Part shown: one piece after another, positions 1 to 6,572 of the stretch
Layout of the letters: each line of letters begins with the position of its first letter
Position numbering within the stretch: position 1 is the first letter of the stretch
DNA from: Terrimicrobiaceae bacterium
GTDB taxonomy: Bacteria; Verrucomicrobiota; Verrucomicrobiia; Chthoniobacterales; JAATET01
Length of the DNA: 47,016 nt
Direction: 5' to 3'
NCBI GenBank assembly: GCA_028713285.1
Contig: JAQTOP010000018.1
Coordinates: 1 to 47,016, forward strand
Program-made: the position numbers and the translations under genes
Notes under the pieces: generated by a model
What the model was told of the DNA's origin: nothing
Database searches by the model: none
Seen by the model: only the letters and a program-made list of their open reading frames with translations

Positions 1-127
1 GGATCATGGCGCCGTTCGCAAACTCGATCGTCAGGTCGGTTTGATTGATCTTGGTACCGGGAATCTTCTTCCCGTAGAGCTTGAGGTACCTCCACGCAAT
101 CCGTTTAGCTTGTTTGAGTTGCGGCGC
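1..127. repeat. terminal direct repeat, left copy (circular overlap)
   Basis: These 127 bases are identical to 46890-47016. The large terminase reading frame continues through the repeat from one end of the window to the other. The simplest reading is a circular or circularly permuted genome whose assembly ends overlap by 127 bases, a common assembler k-mer size (inference). A true short terminal repeat of the virion DNA is possible but less likely, because the repeat lies inside a gene. Confidence 0.93.
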
Positions 128-301
128 CAGGTAGCCGTAATGGCCCATCGGCAACTGCAGCCGGAGCGCGGCATCAATGAGCCGCATGACCGCGAGCACG
201 GTCTTGCCGGCCCGCCGGTGTACTACCAGTACACTGAAGCGCTTGAAGGCTTTAAAACAGGACGTTTGCCAGGGTCGCGCGCGGAAGCCGAGGTCGATCA
301 T
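1..301 (-). CDS. terL: terminase large subunit, N-terminal part (continues at 47016)
   Basis: This is the first part of the packaging motor ATPase; the gene continues from 47016 down to 45910 once the circle is closed. The start is the ATG at 301, because the codon directly before it is an in-frame TGA. The protein opens MIDLGFRARPWQ, typical of TerL. Walker A is VHRRAGKT at about residues 27-34. The full protein is 426 residues. There is no clear Shine-Dalgarno site. The 37-bp gap to the small terminase holds a perfect inverted repeat at 311-334. The join was made by translating across the repeat by hand. Confidence 0.9.
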   Translation of the reverse strand, partial: MIDLGFRARPWQTSCFKAFKRFSVLVVHRRAGKTVLAVMRLIDAALRLQLPMGHYGYLAPQLKQAKRIAWRYLKLYGKKIPGTKINQTDLTIEFANGAMI

Positions 302-310
302 TCATGGGGG

Positions 311-334
311 TTTTGTATACGTTGGTATACAAAA
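311..334. promoter_or_regulatory. perfect inverted repeat between terS and terL
   Basis: Two 10-bp arms, TTTTGTATAC and GTATACAAAA, are separated by GTTG. The repeat lies in the 37-bp gap between the small terminase stop (339) and the large terminase start (301). It could be an operator, an RNA hairpin controlling terL translation, or part of a packaging recognition site. The sequence shows only the symmetry. Confidence 0.6.
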
Positions 335-338
335 CTGT

Positions 339-926
339 TTACTCCGCTTGCGGTACTCCCGTGATGACTTCGATTTTGAGCGCGCCGCCGTCCGGTCCCG
401 TGAGTTCGCGCTTCTGTTTGAATTCCGGGCAGCGGGCTTGCGCCAGCAGCTCGAGAATCCGATCGGATCGCTTCAACACCGTGAGGATTTCCCCGGTCGC
501 CTGGTCCTTCATGAATTCGCCCTGCCAGATCAGCGGCTCGGGAACGCCATCGATCGCCCGCCGACGGACGAAGTCGCGCACCCGATCGAGGAACCGGCTC
601 TCCGCGTCATGGAATCGCTCCGGATAGGTCGGGTCGAGATCCATCCATTCGTAATGGGTGCAGCGGTTGAGTTCGGCGTGCTCGGCGGCTTTCGAGACGT
701 TGCCGACTTGAGCATAGATCTCGAGAAAGAGTTTCTGTCGATCGAGCTTGTCGTTTCGTTCGACCGGCGGCTCGATATAACTATTTTGTGATATCGGCGG
801 CTTTGCTTTCTGCGCCCCTGCCGGAGCTGCCTGCGATTTGACCGTTGCGGATTTCGGCTTGGTCGGCTCGAACTGCCCGGCCGCGTTGCGTTGCCGTTTG
901 AAGCGGGACGGTTTTTTTTTCTTCAA
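339..926 (-). CDS. terS: terminase small subunit
   Basis: 195 residues. It sits directly upstream of the large terminase on the same strand, the standard position for the subunit that recognises phage DNA. The N-terminal third is basic and low in complexity, with many K, A, P and Q. A helix-turn-helix-like stretch follows at about residues 66-100 (KLFLEIYAQVGNVSKAAEHA), as in terminase small subunits. The start is TTG at 926 with a weak AGGA upstream, next to a run of nine T in the plus strand, so the first residues are uncertain. A diverged copy of the genome-wide repeat (809-826) lies in frame and encodes PAGAQ. Confidence 0.85.
   Translation of the reverse strand: MKKKKPSRFKRQRNAAGQFEPTKPKSATVKSQAAPAGAQKAKPPISQNSYIEPPVERNDKLDRQKLFLEIYAQVGNVSKAAEHAELNRCTHYEWMDLDPTYPERFHDAESRFLDRVRDFVRRRAIDGVPEPLIWQGEFMKDQATGEILTVLKRSDRILELLAQARCPEFKQKRELTGPDGGALKIEVITGVPQAE
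809..826 (+). repeat. dispersed repeat copy, diverged, inside terS
   Basis: Matches 16 of 18 bases of TCTGCGCCCCAGGCGGAG. It lies inside the small terminase gene and is read there as PAGAQ, the same frame as the PPGAQ copies elsewhere. The two mismatches make it the weakest member. Confidence 0.55.
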
Positions 927-993
927 ATGTCCTATCCGGCTGTCACGCCGCCGGTAGCGTCATTCCTCCGGGCGCCCTCGCGAAAGGCGGGGA

Positions 994-1009
994 GCGGCTT
1001 CATAGCCGC
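994..1009. other. small hairpin upstream of terS
   Basis: GCGGCT-TCAT-AGCCGC, a 6-bp stem with a 4-base loop. It lies in the 127-bp gap between the divergent genes terS (minus) and 1054 (plus), the gap that should hold the late promoter. No T run follows, so it is not a standard terminator. Confidence 0.45.
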
Positions 1010-1053
1010 CCGATGGAGGAGAGTTCGTTTATCATGCTGACCTGGAGGATTCC

Positions 1054-1305
1054 ATGGACCCGGTTCAACTTCATTTAGATGGCGACGGCTGCTGGCCCGA
1101 CCTGAACACGAAACCCTTCGATCACGGCGTGCTGCACGAAGTCGCCTATCTGCAGCGCGGGATGTCTAGCGGTAATCCCTCCGTCTCGATGCGGATCACT
1201 CTCGATGACGGCCGGATCGTGATCGCGGAAACCTCGGCGCGAATGTTCGTCACCCTCGCAGCCGGAATCAAAGGTAAGGGTCTGCACGACGGCATCGACA
1301 TTTAA
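1054..1305 (+). CDS. small protein, function unknown
   Basis: 83 residues, starting at an ATG with GGAGG six bases upstream. The product is soluble and rather acidic, with a pattern suggesting beta strands (VSMRITLDDGRIVIAET). It is not recognised. It is divergent from terS and lies between the late and replication regions, alone on its strand. The good ribosome site and protein-like composition support a real gene. Confidence 0.7.
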   Translation: MDPVQLHLDGDGCWPDLNTKPFDHGVLHEVAYLQRGMSSGNPSVSMRITLDDGRIVIAETSARMFVTLAAGIKGKGLHDGIDI

Positions 1306-1600
1306 GACTACTTCCTTCGCGCGCGTGAGCGTGTTGGGTTGCGTTGGGCCCCCGGAGGCCCGTTCAGAGAGAGGGTTTTGAAGTGGTGAAATTAGCCAAA
1401 ACGACCAATCCAGAGCGTCGGATCAACGTACAATCAACGACTTGCGAGGCTTCCGAGAGGCGCGTAACTTGCTGTAATCACCAATTGTATCGGCAATTCC
1501 GCACTCGCCCGACCCCGTGTCCCATTCCACCCACGTCACCATCTGCATTCACCGCGCGGCCTCCTCATGAGGAGGGGTGGCTGCGCCAAGCCCGCGCGGC
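1306..1600. other. non-coding gap of about 295 bp
   Basis: No convincing gene. An open frame at 1344-1622 has an odd composition and no clear ribosome site. A short hairpin, GGGCC-CCCGGA-GGCCC, lies near 1347-1362. A perfect 16-bp palindrome is at 1560-1575, just past the end of the recombinase gene. Confidence 0.6.
1560..1575. promoter_or_regulatory. 16-bp perfect palindrome downstream of recombinase gene
   Basis: CCTCCTCATGAGGAGG is a perfect palindrome. It is embedded in a longer imperfect inverted repeat with outer arms GCGCGGCC and GGCTGCGC. It lies 26 bp beyond the stop of the second tyrosine recombinase (1601-2311). It could be a recombination site for that enzyme or a transcript-end hairpin; no T run follows on either strand. 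Confidence 0.5.
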
Positions 1601-2311
1601 TCACCAATTCCTTAACCGCTGATCTTTGACCGCTCTTCGCTTCACCGAATATTTCGCATAGACCAACGTGTTCTGAATATTCGAATGGCCGAGATGATCC
1701 TGAACGTCCTCGATCGACTCGCCGCGGTTTAGAAGATGCGTTCCGCACGAATGCTTCAACACATGGGTGTGGCAGAGATCGGCAGGTAGGCCGGCGAGCC
1801 CGCCGTACTTCTTCATGAGCACGTCGAGCATCTGCTGCGAAATACCCTTTCCCAATCGTGAAGGAAAGAGCGGTCCTGGTTCGCTGCCGCGCACACGGAG
1901 CCACGCCTTCAGACAGCGCACCTCTCTCGAGGTGAGGTGATACTCGCCGCCATTAGAACCCTTCAGCCGGCGAAAGCGCATGCGATCGCGCGCGATACTC
2001 CAGTCCGCAAGTTGCAGCGCACCGACTTCTCGAGCGCGGAGGCCGCGATGATAGATCACGCGGAACATCGCGAGATCCCGCGGATCCTTGATCACGGAAA
2101 AGAACTTCTCGAGCTGATCCTCGGACAGATATTTAACGGTCTCCTGCCGGCGCGCCTTGCGTGGCTTTTTGTGCTGCGCCTGTTGCGCGCTGTACACACC
2201 CTCGACCAGTTCTTTGAACTGTGCGATTTGCGAGGCGTTGAATTTCGAGAGATCAACCGACACGTTTCGTTTTTGCTTTTTTGTTTTTGTGTTTTGAAGC
2301 GTCCTGCTCAT
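1601..2311 (-). CDS. Xer-type tyrosine recombinase (second recombinase)
   Basis: 236 residues from the ATG at 2311. The catalytic domain of a tyrosine recombinase is clear: Arg92 in GLRAREVGAL, the beta-hairpin Lys117 in LKGSNGGEYHL, His183 in HVLKHS, His209 in HLGHSN, and the nucleophile Tyr218 in LVYAKYS. The HxxR arginine is lysine here (Lys186), a variant that I recall in some bacterial recombinases. The N-terminal 50 residues are basic and there is little room for a full core-binding domain. It ends the replication operon, overlaps the gene before it by 59 bp, and is followed by a palindrome. Possible roles are dimer resolution or recombination of phage DNA; the integrase at 6573 is the likelier lysogeny enzyme because it lies beside attP. 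Confidence 0.85.
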   Translation of the reverse strand: MSRTLQNTKTKKQKRNVSVDLSKFNASQIAQFKELVEGVYSAQQAQHKKPRKARRQETVKYLSEDQLEKFFSVIKDPRDLAMFRVIYHRGLRAREVGALQLADWSIARDRMRFRRLKGSNGGEYHLTSREVRCLKAWLRVRGSEPGPLFPSRLGKGISQQMLDVLMKKYGGLAGLPADLCHTHVLKHSCGTHLLNRGESIEDVQDHLGHSNIQNTLVYAKYSVKRRAVKDQRLRNW

Positions 2312-2648
2312 GGCCCGCGATTGTTGCCAGAGCGGCAGCCAACTTAGGGACATTCCCGGCGAGTAGAGTTTTTTCTACTTTAGGAACAAACGTGCCGCGC
2401 GAGACCTTCACCTCGAATCGATTAATGCCGCATGGCTTCCACGATTTGTTTTTAACGGCGAAGTTGTCGACGAGCGACGCGACGGCGCCGTCGCCCAGCT
2501 CCACGATGTCGCCCGGCACCATCTTCTTTAGGATTTCCTCGAGCAGCCGATCCGCCTCCGCGTAAGCCGACTTGCCCATGTCCTTCGCAGCGAGCATCGC
2601 CAGGATGTCCTGTTTCACTAATGGTATCGCCTGGAGTTCATTTGTCAC
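2253..2648 (-). CDS. hypothetical protein of replication operon
   Basis: 131 residues from a GTG at 2648. No family recognised. It has a helical N-terminal half and a strongly basic tail (KHKNKKAKTKRVG) that may bind nucleic acid. It overlaps the genes on both sides (11 bp upstream, 59 bp downstream), so translation is probably coupled. Confidence 0.7.
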   Translation of the reverse strand: MTNELQAIPLVKQDILAMLAAKDMGKSAYAEADRLLEEILKKMVPGDIVELGDGAVASLVDNFAVKNKSWKPCGINRFEVKVSRGTFVPKVEKTLLAGNVPKLAAALATIAGHEQDASKHKNKKAKTKRVG

Positions 2649-2901
2649 TGTGGGTTTGTTCCTTAGCGAGTTTCTGGTCCGCCAGAAATGCGCTGAAATC
2701 GATATTGAGATCGGGCAGGTCGTGGCCCATCAGGCAGCGGTACGCATCGCGATAACCGAAATCGCCGCCATGCCGGCCCGGCTCTTTGAGGTTCGTGCAG
2801 GCCTCGCCCCGGTTGCAGTTCCAGACCACGCTCATGCTGCGCGGCATATCAACAGACCACTTCTCCGGGTCGATGTAAGCCGCGCGGATCCTGATCCCCA
2901 T
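2638..2901 (-). CDS. hypothetical protein with two cysteines
   Basis: 87 residues. The stretch VVWNCNRGEACTNL, with a third Cys in DAYRCLMGHDLPDL, hints at a small metal site, but the family is not recognised. It overlaps the preceding gene by 53 bp and the following gene by 11 bp in the same operon. Confidence 0.6.
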   Translation of the reverse strand: MGIRIRAAYIDPEKWSVDMPRSMSVVWNCNRGEACTNLKEPGRHGGDFGYRDAYRCLMGHDLPDLNIDFSAFLADQKLAKEQTHSDK

Positions 2902-3130
2902 TCCAGTAGCAGACGCCCGAGCGCCAGCGTTTGATTTCCGCGTCGACGTGTTCCGCTTCGCGCTGTTCTAGTTCTTTCGCGGTACGCCGGAAGAACAATT
3001 GACCGTCGCTCGTGAGGACGGCCTCCCCGCTCCGGATGAACCCGAGCGCGCGCCTGGGCGAAGTGTAGAGTTTGCCGCCCGGCACCGGGTTTGCAATTTT
3101 GACTGGCGTGGACAAGGCTCCACCTCTCAC
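2849..3130 (-). CDS. hypothetical protein
   Basis: 93 residues from a GTG at 3130. The first half (PGGKLYTSPRRALGFIRSGEAVL) looks like a short beta domain and the middle is a charged helix (KELEQREAEHVDAEIKRW). Not recognised. A 7-bp hairpin lies just upstream at 3145-3162. The tail overlaps the next gene by 53 bp. Confidence 0.6.
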   Translation of the reverse strand: MRGGALSTPVKIANPVPGGKLYTSPRRALGFIRSGEAVLTSDGQLFFRRTAKELEQREAEHVDAEIKRWRSGVCYWNGDQDPRGLHRPGEVVC

Positions 3131-3426
3131 TCCAAAAATGGACTCTCCGGAGTTTTCCGGAGAAATGAAACTAGAGGGTTGCCGCTTCTCGATTCATCCC
3201 GAGGGGAGACACACCGATACCGCCTGATTGGTCTGGAAACGTAAAAATGGAGCGGACGAGTGTGAGAAAGGGAATGAGAATGGTCTTACGCAATCCTTTG
3301 CCTCGATTCATTCCGCCCCGCTAGTTAATCCTTTAAGCGAGCGAGATCGAGAAGCGGAATAAGGCCCGATCTTGGTGTAGTGCTATGGAACTTGCAATAT
3401 GGTCTTCGCACGCCCACCGTGCGGCG
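3131..3426. other. non-coding gap of about 296 bp with hairpin
   Basis: No convincing gene on either strand. At 3145-3162 there is a perfect stem CTCCGGA-GTTT-TCCGGAG. On the minus strand a run of five T follows the stem by about 7 bases, so it could be a weak attenuator, or it could mask the ribosome site of the gene starting at 3130. The rest shows nothing clear. Confidence 0.5.
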
Positions 3427-3678
3427 TCAGCTTTTCGCTTTGTCCACAGCGTGATGGCAGTCGCTCCGACACTTGCCAGAGTGGAAGCGTTTGCGGTTGA
3501 CGGGCACATCCATATTGATGATGAAGACGTGCCCGCAGTTTTCATTTTCACAATTCAGGATGCCGATGTGGAGCGGCTCGATCGGCAGGTCCGGACGCGG
3601 AGGTTCAACCGATATCGTGATCGGCCGGCCGTTGAAAAGCAGCGTGGCGCTCGCGTCGTCGAAGGAGACCGTGAACAT
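3427..3678 (-). CDS. zinc-ribbon protein, Ogr/Delta-like pattern
   Basis: 83 residues from the ATG at 3678; a longer frame exists upstream but this start gives a compact protein. The centre, ILNCENENCGHVFIIN, followed by HSGKCRSDCHH forms a four-cysteine zinc-binding pattern. The NCGHVF part resembles the Ogr/Delta late-gene activators of P2-like phages, but the N-terminus (MFTVSFDDASATLLFNGRP) does not, so any regulatory role is inference. Confidence 0.6.
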   Translation of the reverse strand: MFTVSFDDASATLLFNGRPITISVEPPRPDLPIEPLHIGILNCENENCGHVFIINMDVPVNRKRFHSGKCRSDCHHAVDKAKS

Positions 3679-3801
3679 AAGGCTTGAGCGCGAGTATGGG
3701 GTAATGCCATGGATTTGTACTGCCGGTTGTATCCGCTCCCGCACAAGCCGGCAAAGCGAGTCTTAGAGGACCGAGTCACCGACGGCCCCCGAGCGTACCG
3801 T

Positions 3802-4143
3802 TTACGCCGTCTTGCGCGTCCGGGTTGCCGTCGTCGCCTCCTGCGGACCGTAAGTTTTTGCGATCACTCTGCCGCATTCCGAGAAAAACCGGTTCATCGC
3901 GCCGATGTCGCGATTGCGGATCATGACCAGCGGCTTTTGGTTGTCGACATGGTACATCTCATACAACCATGTGTTGTCGGTCCACGCGATCGCCAGGCGC
4001 AGCTTGCCGTTGAGACCATAGGTCGATTGCAGCGCCTTCAGTCCCGCGTTGATGCGATCGATTGCCGGCAGCGGCAATGCCACTCCGGAGGCGAAAGGAA
4101 TCGTCCGGGTCGTGCCCGGCGTCATTTTGCTGGGTGTTGCCAT
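3802..4143 (-). CDS. hypothetical protein of replication operon
   Basis: 113 residues from the ATG at 4143, with GGAG about 8 bases upstream on the coding strand. The centre (LRLAIAWTDNTWLYEMYHVDNQKPLV) looks like a beta sheet and the C-terminus is basic (TRTRKTA). No family recognised. Confidence 0.65.
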   Translation of the reverse strand: MATPSKMTPGTTRTIPFASGVALPLPAIDRINAGLKALQSTYGLNGKLRLAIAWTDNTWLYEMYHVDNQKPLVMIRNRDIGAMNRFFSECGRVIAKTYGPQEATTATRTRKTA

Positions 4144-4177
4144 TTACTGGAGCTCCTTTTTGGAAAACATTTGCCCG

Positions 4178-4357
4178 CTATTCTACATGCGCGTCATCGG
4201 GAGGTTTCCGCTGTTCCCATTGAGCCGTGGTTTCTGCAATGTGTTCGCGTAACGATAAGGCTTCATCGAGAGTCTCGACGATGCGGGCGGTGATGGTGTC
4301 TCTTGCTTGTTCGACGCCGTCGACGAGGATCAGATGGACTTTGACGTGGTAGGGCAT
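4178..4357 (-). CDS. small acidic protein
   Basis: 59 residues from the ATG at 4357. The product (MPYHVKVHLILVDGVEQARD) starts with a beta strand, then a helix, and ends acidic. It is not recognised. A strong GGAGG lies about 17 bases upstream, further than ideal. Just upstream is a copy of the dispersed repeat (4429-4446). Confidence 0.55.
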   Translation of the reverse strand: MPYHVKVHLILVDGVEQARDTITARIVETLDEALSLREHIAETTAQWEQRKPPDDAHVE

Positions 4358-4428
4358 ATGCCGGTGTGGGCAACTCCTCCTTGAGGTTTTAAAAACATTT
4401 TCCGATAGAGACTTTGGGAGATCAAGTG

Positions 4429-4446
4429 TCTGCGCCCCAGGCGGAG
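4429..4446 (+). repeat. dispersed repeat copy, A orientation
   Basis: Exact TCTGCGCCCCAGGCGGAG, followed on the plus strand by AACATGCGGACTGACCGTGG, the conserved flank. It lies between two minus-strand genes, 33 bp past the stop of the winged-helix gene (4480). Confidence 0.85.
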
Positions 4447-4479
4447 AACATGCGGACTGACCGTGGCTGGATGGACGCC

Positions 4480-4794
4480 TCACCGAAATCGGACCCGGGC
4501 TTCCATCGCGCTGCCAATCCCCTTGCATTTCAATTGGACGAGTCCTGATGCTTCCAGGTGATAGAGGGTCCGTCTGACGAGCTTCGCGTTGACATGAAGC
4601 AACGAAACCAAATCCGCAACCATGATCCAGTCGCCGTGAGCCTTCAGGAATTCCCAGCAATCGATATAGCGACGCACACGCAACCCGGCGGCGGCCGCGC
4701 GCTGACGGTCGGTGCGATCCATGGTGCTCAATAACCACGCTATTTGCTTCTTGCTGACATTCCGCTTCTTTACGGCGCGCGTCATCGAAATCAT
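4480..4794 (-). CDS. winged-helix DNA-binding protein
   Basis: 104 residues. Residues about 45-95 (DCWEFLKAHGDWIMVADLVSLL, then LVRRTLYHLEASGLVQ) have the pattern of a winged helix with a recognition helix and wing. The N-terminus is basic. It overlaps the upstream gene by ATGA (start 4794, stop at 4791). It may regulate the replication operon or take part in replication; the target is unknown. Confidence 0.65.
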   Translation of the reverse strand: MISMTRAVKKRNVSKKQIAWLLSTMDRTDRQRAAAAGLRVRRYIDCWEFLKAHGDWIMVADLVSLLHVNAKLVRRTLYHLEASGLVQLKCKGIGSAMEARVRFR

Positions 4795-5282
4795 ACCTCT
4801 CCTTCGGATTCCGGCTTCGGCCCGCGCTGCAGCAGTTCCGCCTGTTTTCGCAGTTTGCGAAGTTGGGCCTCGAGGTCGACCGGTGCCTTCGGTATTTTTT
4901 TCTCCGCGGCGGTTTGTGCAACCACGGTTTTAAATTTACCGAACAGCGCCGCCTGTTCTTCCGCTGCAAGCGGCTCCCAATCGGGCGGCTTGTCGCCGCG
5001 CTCGAGGAGGGCACGGCTGCGATGGGCTTGCGCGAGGGCCCTGGCTGTTGACTCCAGGCTTGCGGCAATCTCGCGCACGTCGCCCACGTTCGGCATGAAC
5101 TTCTGCCGGCGCGCGCGCTTGAGCGCGGTTTCTAGCAGCGCGATCGGTATGTCGGCTAACTCCTCGGCCCAGGCATTGGCCGTACCTTCCGGCATTTCGT
5201 CGCGCCAGTTGAACGTCGCAAACTTGAAAAATTCCGCGACCAAGAAACGCACCCGCACCATTGCCGTCCCGTTGCCGTTCAT
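4791..5282 (-). CDS. putative helicase loader or replication accessory protein
   Basis: 163 residues. It follows the O-like initiator gene with a 4-bp overlap, the place of lambda P-type loaders. The N-terminal half (RVRFLVAEFFKFATFNWRDE, then LLETALKRARRQKFMPNVGDV) resembles the small all-helical domain of phage replisome accessory proteins. The C-terminal half is a charged coiled coil with no P-loop, so it would not be a DnaC-type ATPase. Function is inferred from position and general pattern. Confidence 0.55.
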   Translation of the reverse strand: MNGNGTAMVRVRFLVAEFFKFATFNWRDEMPEGTANAWAEELADIPIALLETALKRARRQKFMPNVGDVREIAASLESTARALAQAHRSRALLERGDKPPDWEPLAAEEQAALFGKFKTVVAQTAAEKKIPKAPVDLEAQLRKLRKQAELLQRGPKPESEGEV

Positions 5283-6001
5283 ATCGGCCTCCGCATCTGG
5301 ACCGCAAGCCAGGATCCGGGCTTCGGCCAGGGCAGTTCACCAAGGTTCATCCAAGTCCTCAGCGCTCGCACCTGGGGCTTACTGAGCGGCAATCGCAACC
5401 GATACGCCTCGGGACGAACGATCCTGAAAAACTCCCTCGCCCACATTTGCCGCTGCTCCTCGCTCGGCGGTTTTTCCAGAACTTGAATTTCAGCGGGAGG
5501 GGAAACGGCCGGAATTTCAGAGCGCGCCGCCTGTTTCGGTTTGGAGATATGTTTATTCCCCTCCCCATGTACTTCAGAAATGGAAATGGGATCGGGAACG
5601 GGAACACTGTTTGAAGGGGATTCTTTTTTTACTTCGGGTGAGATTTTCGATTCTGTTTTCACACCCTGTTTTTTCACCGGGTGTTTTTTCGCGATGGGTT
5701 TGGGTTTGTAATCCGGTCGGGCGCAGCAGATCGTGTAGACGTTCGTGCCATAGTCCGACGCGTTATACGCGATCTTCAATTCACCGATCGCCACGAGCTG
5801 CGCCAGGATCAGTTGAACATGTCGCGTGGTAAGCCGAGCCAGGCCAGCAATTTGCTCGAGTGACGGATGGCATTGCGCTTCGTCGTTCGCCCAAGTCGCC
5901 AGGATGCAGAGGAGAAAACGCTGCCGCGCGTTCGCTTTCGATCGATAAAGAATCGCCTGGACCGTGCGGCAGTGGATGCGCTCGCGTTCACGGTTACTCA
6001 T
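5279..6001 (-). CDS. replication initiator-like protein with HTH
   Basis: 240 residues from the ATG at 6001, chosen over an upstream ATG at 6052 because GGAGG lies seven bases before it and the frame then starts MSNRERERIHC. Residues about 15-85 contain a winged HTH of the HTH_36 type (LEQIAGLARLTTRHVQLILAQL), as in phage O-like initiators. A long proline- and lysine-rich linker follows, then a helical C-terminal domain near residues 180-240 that could bind the next protein. First gene of the leftward replication operon. An A/T-rich, repeat-bearing replication origin inside the gene, as in lambda O, was not seen. Confidence 0.7.
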   Translation of the reverse strand: MSNRERERIHCRTVQAILYRSKANARQRFLLCILATWANDEAQCHPSLEQIAGLARLTTRHVQLILAQLVAIGELKIAYNASDYGTNVYTICCARPDYKPKPIAKKHPVKKQGVKTESKISPEVKKESPSNSVPVPDPISISEVHGEGNKHISKPKQAARSEIPAVSPPAEIQVLEKPPSEEQRQMWAREFFRIVRPEAYRLRLPLSKPQVRALRTWMNLGELPWPKPGSWLAVQMRRPI

Positions 6002-6458
6002 GCCCCACCTCCGTCTCCTGTAGAGCCTGAAATAAGCCGAAAACGCCTGCAAAATATGGGTTGTAGGTGATTTTCCGATTGTGGACGGATCGAATTTTTG
6101 AGAGATTCATCGCAGCTCCCCTCTGGGTCTCCGGTTGGGGATCTCCCTATGCCGCGCGCAGGAAGCGGCGGCCGGATTGTTTAGGGTCAGTCCCGATTTT
6201 TGTTTTACGGGAAGGGCTTCAGGCAGGAAACCAGGGAGCCCTTCTCGCTCCTCTTTCACACTTTTCAACGTCTTTAATCCGCGCGTTTTCGTCCGGACAC
6301 AACTCTCCCGTCGGTTCCAAAAAGCGACATTAGATAAGGTGCAGCGCGCACACCTCGACGCTCATTCGGAGCGACTTTTTAAGATTTCAGGGTCAAAAGT
6401 ATTAAGGCCCGCGTGCCATGCAGCCTCACGTGGGAGACAAAAACAGAACAGCTTTCAA

Positions 6459-6488
6459 ATAAAAAACCGCGCTCCAATCGGCGCGGTT
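6459..6488 (-). terminator. rho-independent terminator, leftward
   Basis: On the minus strand an 8-bp perfect stem (AACCGCGC with GCGCGGTT, 8-base loop) is followed by TTTTTTATTTG. It would stop leftward transcripts that cross attP and the integrase gene in antisense. There is no T run on the plus-strand side. Confidence 0.8.
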
Positions 6489-6514
6489 ATGTCGTCAGGA
6501 AATAGCTACTACAG

Positions 6515-6523
6515 TGCTAGAAT
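6515..6523 (+). promoter_or_regulatory. candidate extended -10 of the integrase promoter
   Basis: TGCTAGAAT, a TG-extended -10 form, 50 bp before the integrase start. No good -35 is visible. The same TGCTA motif precedes plus-strand genes near 15824, 17678 and 32516. Confidence 0.4.
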
Positions 6524-6572
6524 CCGCGCTTTCGACCACACTCAACACTTCGTTTCTGGAAGGAGAAACGTC

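Larger units (their letters stand above)
6002..6572. other. intergenic control region, about 570 bp
   Basis: Lies between the divergent replication operon (minus) and the integrase (plus). It contains a leftward terminator at 6459-6488 and a TG-extended -10-like site at 6515-6523. A weak AT-loop hairpin (TCCCG...CGGGA) is at 6191-6212. Open frames through it have poor composition and no ribosome sites. The leftward early promoter should be here, but no clear -35/-10 pair was found. Confidence 0.6.

Noticed and set aside
1344-1622. 92-residue open frame on the plus strand
   Set aside because: No ribosome site, odd composition, and it crosses the palindrome and the end of the recombinase gene.
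5661-5689. Plus-strand terminator-like hairpin ACACCC...GGGTGT followed by T6
   Set aside because: It lies inside the Lys/Pro-rich linker of the replication gene, has a 12-base loop, and no plus-strand transcript is expected there.
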